Part shown: positions 7,342-11,389 of the stretch, piece after piece
How positions within the stretch are numbered: the stretch's first letter is position 1
Layout of the letters: each line of letters begins with the position of its first letter
From: Bradyrhizobium sp.
GTDB lineage: Bacteria > Pseudomonadota > Alphaproteobacteria > Rhizobiales > Xanthobacteraceae
DNA: 11,389 nt
Assembly (NCBI GenBank): GCA_013695565.1
Contig: JACDAG010000678.1
Coordinates: 1-11,389, forward strand
Direction of reading: 5' to 3'
Program-made: the position numbers and the translations under genes
The notes under the pieces: model-generated
Told to the model about the DNA's origin: nothing
The model's database searches: none
What the model saw: only the letters and a program-made list of their open reading frames with translations

Positions 7342-7349
7342 GTTCGCGC
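7322..7349 (-). terminator. Rho-independent terminator of bpt, overlapping the end of the DUF1801 gene
   Basis: Read on the minus strand, GCGCG (7349-7345) and CGCGC (7337-7333) form a 5-bp GC stem with a 7-base loop. After one C comes a T-rich run (TTTTTCTTCTTT, 7331 downwards). On the plus strand the same bases encode the lysine-rich end of the second DUF1801 protein, so no T-run follows in that direction. The bpt stop codon lies at the edge of the stem. Confidence 0.45.
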
Positions 7350-8125
7350 TAGTCCTGCGGCTCCGACGGCACTTCGCCTGACGCGTCGATGCGCAGCCAG
7401 CCGGAGGGCGCCAGCCGCTGCTGCGGCAGGAAGCGGCCCTTGTAGTCCATCTTCTTGGAGCCTTCGATCCAGTAGCCAAGATAGACGTAAGGCAGCCCCA
7501 GGCGTCTTGCGCGCGTGATGTGATCGAGGATCATGAAGGTGCCGAGCGAACGGGCATGCTCCGACGGCTCGAAGAACGAGTACACCATCGACAGCCCGTC
7601 GCTGAGCACGTCGGTCAGCGCTACCGCGATCAAATCCTCACCGCGGCGGGTGATGCCGGAATCGACGTTGCGCTTGCGGTATTCGATGATGCGGGTCTCG
7701 ACGTGGCTGTCTTCCACCATCATCGCGTAGTCCAGCACGGTCATGTCGGCCATGCCGCCATGGCGGTGGCGGCGGTCGAGATAGGCGCGGAAGACCGAAT
7801 ATTGCTCGGAAGTGGGCACCGCGCTGCGCTGCTCGCCGACGATGTCGGCGTTGCGCGCCAAAATCTTGCGGAAATTGCGCGAGGGCCGGAACTCGTTGGC
7901 GACGACGCGGACGGAAACGCAGGCGCGGCACTGGTCGCAGGCCGGCCGGTAGGCGATCGACTGGCTGCGGCGGAAACCGCCATGGGTGAGGAGGTCGTTG
8001 AGGTCGCCGGCCTTGTCGCCGACCAGATGCGTGAACACCTTGCGCTCATGCCGGCCCGGCAAATAAGGGCAGGGCGAGGGCGCCGTCAGGTAAAACTGCG
8101 GGGTATCACGCGAATGCTGGGTCAC
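7349..8125 (-). CDS. bpt: Aspartate/glutamate leucyltransferase (Bpt; Ate1-like aminoacyl-tRNA-protein transferase)
   Basis: The enzyme transfers leucine from Leu-tRNA to proteins with N-terminal Asp or Glu, making them substrates for ClpS/ClpAP (the bacterial N-degron pathway). It is cytoplasmic. At 258 residues it matches the family. Family signatures are FYLTAPSPCPYLPGRHERKVF at the N-terminus, the CDQCRAC cluster (Cys63, 66, 69) with Cys19 nearby, RSFRK-like FRPSRNFRKIL, SFFEPSEHARSLGTFMIL, and the diagnostic C-terminal YLGYWIEGSKKMDYKGRFLP. Bacterial members related to Bpt transfer Leu; arginyl transfer is typical of eukaryotic Ate1, so the substrate is assigned by family. The start is a GTG at 8125; an in-frame stop just upstream rules out a longer form. 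The GTG overlaps the stop of the upstream small ORF, which suggests coupled translation, since a normally spaced ribosome site is not evident. Confidence 0.95.
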   Translation of the reverse strand: MTQHSRDTPQFYLTAPSPCPYLPGRHERKVFTHLVGDKAGDLNDLLTHGGFRRSQSIAYRPACDQCRACVSVRVVANEFRPSRNFRKILARNADIVGEQRSAVPTSEQYSVFRAYLDRRHRHGGMADMTVLDYAMMVEDSHVETRIIEYRKRNVDSGITRRGEDLIAVALTDVLSDGLSMVYSFFEPSEHARSLGTFMILDHITRARRLGLPYVYLGYWIEGSKKMDYKGRFLPQQRLAPSGWLRIDASGEVPSEPQD

Positions 8126-8277
8126 TTCGGGTCGTCAGGCCTCCGAAACGGCGAACGATAACGCTTTCCGGTGAAGAATTGGTACCGGTGGCGGCAAGGT
8201 CGGCCCCGATCCTGATCCGGGCCGAACTCCAGCATCGCGCCGCCGGGGCTGACGGTCAATCGCTTTGGCGCGTACAT
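8122..8277 (-). CDS. Small ORF of 51 codons coupled to bpt
   Basis: An ATG at 8277 opens a 51-residue frame that begins MYAPKRLTVSPGGAMLEFG and ends FRRPDDPK, with its stop overlapping the bpt start (GTGA, 8125-8122). It begins 3 bp after the stop of the RDD gene, so it fills the whole gap between RDD and bpt. The product is basic, with many Arg residues in its second half and one cysteine, and has no membrane segment. About three quarters of its codons end in G or C (38 of 51 by my count), as in the neighbours. AAGG sits almost against the ATG, which is too close for a normal ribosome site, so reinitiation after the RDD gene is the likely mode. An ATG at codon 15 is an alternative start. I recognise no family. 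It may be a real protein or a leader needed for bpt translation. Confidence 0.5.
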   Translation of the reverse strand: MYAPKRLTVSPGGAMLEFGPDQDRGRPCRHRYQFFTGKRYRSPFRRPDDPK

Positions 8278-8280
8278 CCC

Positions 8281-8862
8281 TTAATAAGCGCGTGGCTGAG
8301 GTACAACCTGGGTACGAACCGAGCTGTTGATGACGACGGTTCCCAGGATGATGTCATGCAGCAGCCGGCGGCGGCCGTTGAACAGTCCGACCAGGAGCAC
8401 CAGCGGCGTCAGGAACGAGATCGACACCCAGAACAGCACGGCGTGCGTCGCACCGAGCACGAAATAGCCGGGTGCCCCGTACCAGGTGCGCAGTTCCAGA
8501 TCCATCACGCGCATGCCCACGGTCGCCGAATGTGGGCCGCCGAGCGAGGAGCCGTAATAGACGATGGCCCAAATCACCGTGGCCGGGGATACCAGGCCAA
8601 ACAGCACCCACCCCAGCGAGAGGGTGATGATGCCGAAGAAAAAGATGAAGATCACAGCGAGGATGACCGGGATCGACAGCACCACGAGGTCGATCAGGAA
8701 CGCGAACACCCGTCGCGTCAACACGCCGCGAAACAGTTCCGGCTGGAAATCCGGATCGAACGCATGCGGCTGCACCCCGCCATCGTTCCGCCAGGCGCCG
8801 CCAGCATTCGAAGCGCCGCCACCGCTATTACCCGAACCGCGATACCATACGCCGCGGCCCAT
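8281..8862 (-). CDS. RDD family membrane protein
   Basis: The protein has 193 residues. An unstructured glycine/asparagine-rich N-terminus (to about residue 35) leads to the RDD domain, which opens with LFRGVLTRRVFAFLIDLVVLSIP, carrying the Arg and the first Asp of the family name; the second Asp position is Leu. Predicted helices follow at about 52-80, 83-105 and 135-165, with the conserved short GPHSATVGMRVMDLEL segment between them and GRRRLLHDIILGTVV near the end, which is typical of the family. RDD proteins are inner-membrane proteins; some are linked to ion or solute transport, but the role here is unknown. It follows hemB by 87 bp on the same strand and is packed against the small ORF and bpt, so it is likely co-transcribed with them. 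No good ribosome site precedes the ATG at 8862, so the start is uncertain. Confidence 0.9.
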   Translation of the reverse strand: MGRGVWYRGSGNSGGGASNAGGAWRNDGGVQPHAFDPDFQPELFRGVLTRRVFAFLIDLVVLSIPVILAVIFIFFFGIITLSLGWVLFGLVSPATVIWAIVYYGSSLGGPHSATVGMRVMDLELRTWYGAPGYFVLGATHAVLFWVSISFLTPLVLLVGLFNGRRRLLHDIILGTVVINSSVRTQVVPQPRAY

Positions 8863-8918
8863 CAGTTAGACAAACGTGCTCGCCGACTTCCCGTAAGCAC
8901 GAGCATCGGTGGTTATGG

Positions 8919-8938
8919 GTCCCTGCGTTCGCAGGGAC
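8919..8938. repeat. Perfect palindromic repeat between hemB and the RDD gene
   Basis: GTCCCTGCG and CGCAGGGAC form a 9-bp perfect inverted repeat around TT, preceded by GGTTATGG and followed by GACGG. I know very similar TGGGTCCCTGC..GCAGGGACGAC units as dispersed intergenic repeats in Bradyrhizobium-type genomes, so this is probably a REP-like unit. No T-run follows on either side, so it is not a classical terminator. It could attenuate or protect the hemB-RDD transcript. Confidence 0.6.
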
Positions 8939-8949
8939 GACGGATGGGG

Positions 8950-10011
8950 TTACCCTTCCGCCTTGATCTTCTCCGCCGCCTTCGGCGCGAAGTATGTCAG
9001 AATACCATCGGCGCCGGCGCGCTTGAAGGCGAGCAGGCTTTCCATCATCGCGCGTTCGCCGTCGATCCAGCCATTGCCGGCGGCGGCCGCGATCATCGCG
9101 TATTCGCCGGACACCTGGTACACGAAGGTCGGCATCGCAAAGGTGTCCTTTATCCGCCGCACGATGTCGAGATAGGGCATGCCCGGTTTGACCATCACCA
9201 TGTCGGCGCCTTCGGCGATGTCGAGTTCGACCTCGCGCAGCGCTTCGTCGGAATTGGCGCTGTCCATCTGATAGGTGCGTTTGTCGCCGGTCAGCGTCTT
9301 TGCCGAACCGATGGCATCGCGGAACGGGCCGTAGAAGGCCGAGGCGTATTTCGCCGCATAGGACATGATCTGCACATCGGTAAAACCTGCATCGTCCAGC
9401 GCCTCGCGGATCGCGCCGACGCGGCCGTCCATCATGTCGGAGGGCGCGATCACGTCGCAGCCGGCTTCGGCCTGTACCAGCGCCTGCCGCACCAGCACCG
9501 CGACCGTTTCGTCGTTGAGGATTTTGCCGTCCTCGATCAGCCCGTCATGGCCATGGCTGGTGAAGGGATCCAGCGCGACGTCGCAGAGCACGCCGAGACC
9601 CGGGAATTCCTTCTTGATCGCGCGCACCGACTGGCAGACGAGGTTGTCGGGGTTTAGCGCCTCGGAGCCCTGTTCGTCGCGCAGCGAAGGGTTTGTGTAA
9701 GGGAATAGCGCGAGGCAGGGGATGTTCAGCTTTACCGCGCGCTCGGCATCACGGACCGCCTGATCGACGGTGATGCGGTCGATGCCGGGCATCGAGGCAA
9801 CGGCGGTGCGCTTATTATGGCCACCGACCACGAACAGCGGCCAGATCAGGTCATCGGTCGTCAGCACGTTTTCCCGCACCATCCGCCGCGCCCATTCGGC
9901 CTTGCGGTTGCGCCGGGGGCGGATGGCGAGGTCGAGCGTGGAAGGGGCGAGGGCGCTCTGGTGTCGCGTCGCATCGCGCATTTCGATCGGACGCCCGAAT
10001 TTGATCGCCAT
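8950..10011 (-). CDS. hemB: Delta-aminolevulinic acid dehydratase (porphobilinogen synthase), magnesium type
   Basis: The enzyme joins two 5-aminolevulinate molecules to porphobilinogen, the second step of haem and tetrapyrrole synthesis in the cytoplasm; it works as an octamer. From the ATG at 10011 it has 353 residues, the usual length. Visible are the two active-site lysines, Lys221 in SYAAKYASAFYGPFRDA and Lys275 in MVMVKPGMPYLD. The metal segment reads LCDVALDPFTSHGHDG (about 142-157): aspartates and alanine replace the cysteines of zinc enzymes, which fits the Mg-dependent class described for Bradyrhizobium japonicum. The GGGGAG ribosome site (10026-10021), 9 bases before the ATG, and a promoter at 10093-10065 favour this start over an upstream ATG at 10074, which is overlapped by the -10 region. 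The RDD, small ORF and bpt genes lie downstream. Confidence 0.97.
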   Translation of the reverse strand: MAIKFGRPIEMRDATRHQSALAPSTLDLAIRPRRNRKAEWARRMVRENVLTTDDLIWPLFVVGGHNKRTAVASMPGIDRITVDQAVRDAERAVKLNIPCLALFPYTNPSLRDEQGSEALNPDNLVCQSVRAIKKEFPGLGVLCDVALDPFTSHGHDGLIEDGKILNDETVAVLVRQALVQAEAGCDVIAPSDMMDGRVGAIREALDDAGFTDVQIMSYAAKYASAFYGPFRDAIGSAKTLTGDKRTYQMDSANSDEALREVELDIAEGADMVMVKPGMPYLDIVRRIKDTFAMPTFVYQVSGEYAMIAAAAGNGWIDGERAMMESLLAFKRAGADGILTYFAPKAAEKIKAEG

Positions 10012-10064
10012 CTGATGATACTCCCCGGCGGAAGGCTGATTTGGCCTGATTTGGACCTGGTCTA

Positions 10065-10093
10065 ATTCTAGCATTCCCCAACGGCCACGTCAC
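10065..10093 (-). promoter_or_regulatory. Predicted hemB promoter
   Basis: On the minus strand GTGACG (10093-10088) and TAGAAT (10070-10065) are spaced by exactly 17 bp. Transcription would start near 10058 and give a leader of about 47 bases. That leader holds a direct repeat, CTGATTTGG on the plus strand, at 10036-10044 and 10046-10054. No haem- or iron-responsive site is clear. Confidence 0.45.
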
Positions 10094-10190
10094 CGCAGGC
10101 TTGATTTGCATCAGCGGCAATTGATTTTGCCGGCCCGGCGGGCCAAGAGTCCCGGGAATTACCTCTTTTCGCCTGTGAGCACCGATTCTC

Positions 10191-10685
10191 ATGTCTGACA
10201 CCTCCGCGCGCGACCCGTCGCGGGACAATCGGGACAATGCCAGGGATAACGCCAGAGACAATGCGATGTCGGTGGCGGCGATCTCGTCCGAGCGGATAGA
10301 GCCGGACGATAATGCGTGGACCCGGCGGCTGGTCTTGTTCCTGCGCATCATGGCGGTCATCTCGATCGCCAAGGGGCTTTATCATTGGGCGCAGGTCACC
10401 GGTTTCATCGGCGGCGAGGAAGAGGCGTTCGAAAACCAGTCGATGGCCTGGCAGACCGCGACGATCTATTTCGCGGTGATCGAACTCGTCGCCGCCGTCG
10501 GCCTCTGGCTGGCGACGCCATGGGGCGCGGTGGTGTGGCTCACGACAGTGGTGTCGATGGCGGTGATCGAACTGATGTTTCCGGGGATCTACGGCGGCAG
10601 CCTGACGGTGGTCGGTGTCGAAGCTGTGATGCTGGCGGCGTATCTCGGCCTCGCCTGGATGGCCGCGCGCGAACGGCCGCCATAG
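10191..10685 (+). CDS. DUF6163-like inner-membrane protein
   Basis: The protein has 164 residues. The first 40 are hydrophilic, with a short repeat (RDNRDNARDNARDNA, residues 11-25). From about residue 44 four membrane helices follow: LVLFLRIMAVISIAKGLYHW, TIYFAVIELVAAVGLWLAT, AVVWLTTVVSMAVIELMFP and GVEAVMLAAYLGLAWMAA. The helix-1 pattern with LYHWAQVTGF and the IYGG loop fit the rhizobial DUF6163 family, uncharacterised membrane proteins encoded next to LdtR-type regulators. The start at 10191 lacks a strong ribosome site; an ATG at 10266 (MSVAAIS) would remove the repeat. It is divergent from hemB, 116 bp from the preferred upstream hemB ATG and 179 bp from the likely one. The conserved neighbourhood with the regulator suggests an envelope role, but function is unknown. 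Confidence 0.85.
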   Translation: MSDTSARDPSRDNRDNARDNARDNAMSVAAISSERIEPDDNAWTRRLVLFLRIMAVISIAKGLYHWAQVTGFIGGEEEAFENQSMAWQTATIYFAVIELVAAVGLWLATPWGAVVWLTTVVSMAVIELMFPGIYGGSLTVVGVEAVMLAAYLGLAWMAARERPP

Positions 10686-11139
10686 CAGGGACGCACGTGT
10701 GCTGGAATGATGCGAGCCCGATGACCGGCTCCGCGCCGTCGCGCAGGATGAAGCCCGAATTGTTAACTGCACTAGCCTGTCCGCGTGCAAACTTCGCGAT
10801 GCGATCCCGTACAATTTTCGATTATTTTGCCGGTAACTTTTCAGTCACCGTAAAGGGTTCCCTCACACCCCTTACGCAGGCGTTTCGAATTCAAACGAAC
10901 CTGTTTTGGAATGCGACAGGCAACCCAGACGAAGCGTGAACAGAGGGCTGCCACCGTCAACGAAACCTTGCGAAAAGCCCTTTATCCATGGGCTTAATCC
11001 GCGATTCACTCTCTTAAATTCATGATCTCTTTATTGTCTTATTTAAGCTGATCTTCAAACGCCCCCCTTAAGTTGAAGCTATCAGGCGGGACACAAGTTT
11101 CGTCGAATAAGTCGATAAAACGACAACAGGGGAAGTGTC
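10686..11139 (+). other. 454-bp intergenic region upstream of the LdtR-like gene
   Basis: No convincing gene is present on either strand. The last about 130 bp are AT-richer than the surroundings, as expected for a promoter. Visible structures are AAGCCC/GGGCTT (10975-10980 with 10990-10995), an imperfect inverted repeat CTTCAA(A)C/GTTGAAG (11053-11060 with 11072-11078) that could be a MarR-type operator or an RNA hairpin, and two adjacent GTCGA-starting units (GTCGAATAA, GTCGATAAA) just before the gene. I could not fix a -35/-10 pair. The length leaves room for a long leader or a small RNA. Confidence 0.4.
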
Positions 11140-11389
11140 ATGATGAAAGCCGTTGCAACGGCGGTGGAAACCGCTGACCGTGCTCCGGGACAAGCTCCGG
11201 TGCAGCCGCTCTATCTCGAAGCGTTGACCTTGGTCGAACGGCTGCATCGCCGCCTGCTCGATGTCATCAAGGATGAATTCGATCGCCGCGGTCGCGCCGA
11301 CATCAATTCGGTGCAGGCGCTGTTGCTCTACAACATCGGCGACAAGGAACTGACCGCGGGCGAACTGCGCACGCGCGGTTATTACCTCG
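11140..11389 (+). CDS. ldtR: MarR-family regulator, LdtR-like (5' part, runs off the window)
   Basis: Only the first 83 codons are present and the frame is open to the right edge. The ATG at 11140 follows an AGGGGAAG ribosome site by about 5 bases; a second ATG follows directly. The sequence has a short variable tail, then YLEALTLVERLHRRLLDVI, KDEFDRRGRADINSVQAL, LLYNIGDKELTAGELRTRG and YYL, the dimer helix and the start of the winged helix-turn-helix of the MarR family. This matches LdtR, which in Rhizobiales and Liberibacter controls an L,D-transpeptidase and stress genes for cell-wall modification. The DUF6163 gene upstream agrees with that neighbourhood. The recognition helix and wing are mostly outside the window, so ligand and DNA contacts cannot be judged. 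Confidence 0.8.
   Translation, partial: MMKAVATAVETADRAPGQAPVQPLYLEALTLVERLHRRLLDVIKDEFDRRGRADINSVQALLLYNIGDKELTAGELRTRGYYL

Noticed and set aside
8179..9657. Long 492-codon plus-strand frame
   Set aside because: It is antisense to hemB, the RDD gene and the small ORF, has no family features, and is His/Arg/Gln-rich as expected for the complement of GC-rich coding DNA.
10132..10144. GGCCC/GGGCC stem between hemB and the DUF6163 gene
   Set aside because: It lies between two divergent genes where no terminator is expected, and the 5-bp stem is weak evidence for an operator.
10316..10939. 207-codon plus-strand frame extending past the DUF6163 gene
   Set aside because: It overlaps the membrane protein in another frame, and its tail beyond 10685 shows no coding character or homology that I recognise.

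Overview
The window looks like chromosomal DNA of a Bradyrhizobium- or Rhodopseudomonas-like alphaproteobacterium (Nitrobacteraceae). The evidence is high GC content and strong GC3, a hemB of the magnesium type, an RDD membrane protein and a Bpt leucyltransferase in line, a DUF6163-type membrane protein next to an LdtR-like MarR regulator, and a proline-rich caspase-fold secreted protein. No rRNA, tRNA or CRISPR was seen.

Layout. Bases 1-128 hold three consecutive hairpins that resemble the right end (omega-RNA part) of an IS200/IS605-type element; its body would lie to the left of the window. Two minus-strand genes for exported proteins follow: a 94-residue glycine-zipper protein (148-432) and a 753-residue caspase-fold protein (597-2858). 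Both catalytic residues of the caspase fold are replaced, and its tail carries three 78-bp tandem repeats. Next is a minus-strand hybrid sensor kinase (3103-5158) that is broken: the sensor half and the kinase/receiver half are in different frames, and the second membrane segment expected between them is absent.

Divergent from the kinase is a compact plus-strand operon (5378-7341): an ArsR-type repressor with a palindrome over its own promoter region, an SRPBCC/AHSA1 protein overlapping it by 4 bp, a 68-residue two-helix membrane protein, and two DUF1801 proteins. A convergent minus-strand run (10011 down to 7349) carries hemB, an RDD protein, an unlisted 51-codon small ORF and bpt. The small ORF is packed 3 bp after the RDD gene and overlaps bpt by 4 bp. 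A terminator for bpt seems to lie inside the 3' end of the second DUF1801 gene.

Divergent from hemB is a DUF6163-like membrane protein (10191-10685), then a 454-bp leader or promoter region, and the first 83 codons of an LdtR-like MarR regulator that runs off the right edge.

The hemB-to-ldtR part is housekeeping and conserved in character: haem synthesis, N-degron tagging and cell-envelope regulation. The left half (hairpin element, pseudo-caspase, decayed kinase, ArsR stress module) is the accessory part and holds most of the unusual signals. No wholly new defence or mobile system is convincingly present. The best candidates for a second look are the catalytically dead caspase-fold protein, the kinase deletion, the coupled small ORF before bpt and the omega-RNA-like edge.
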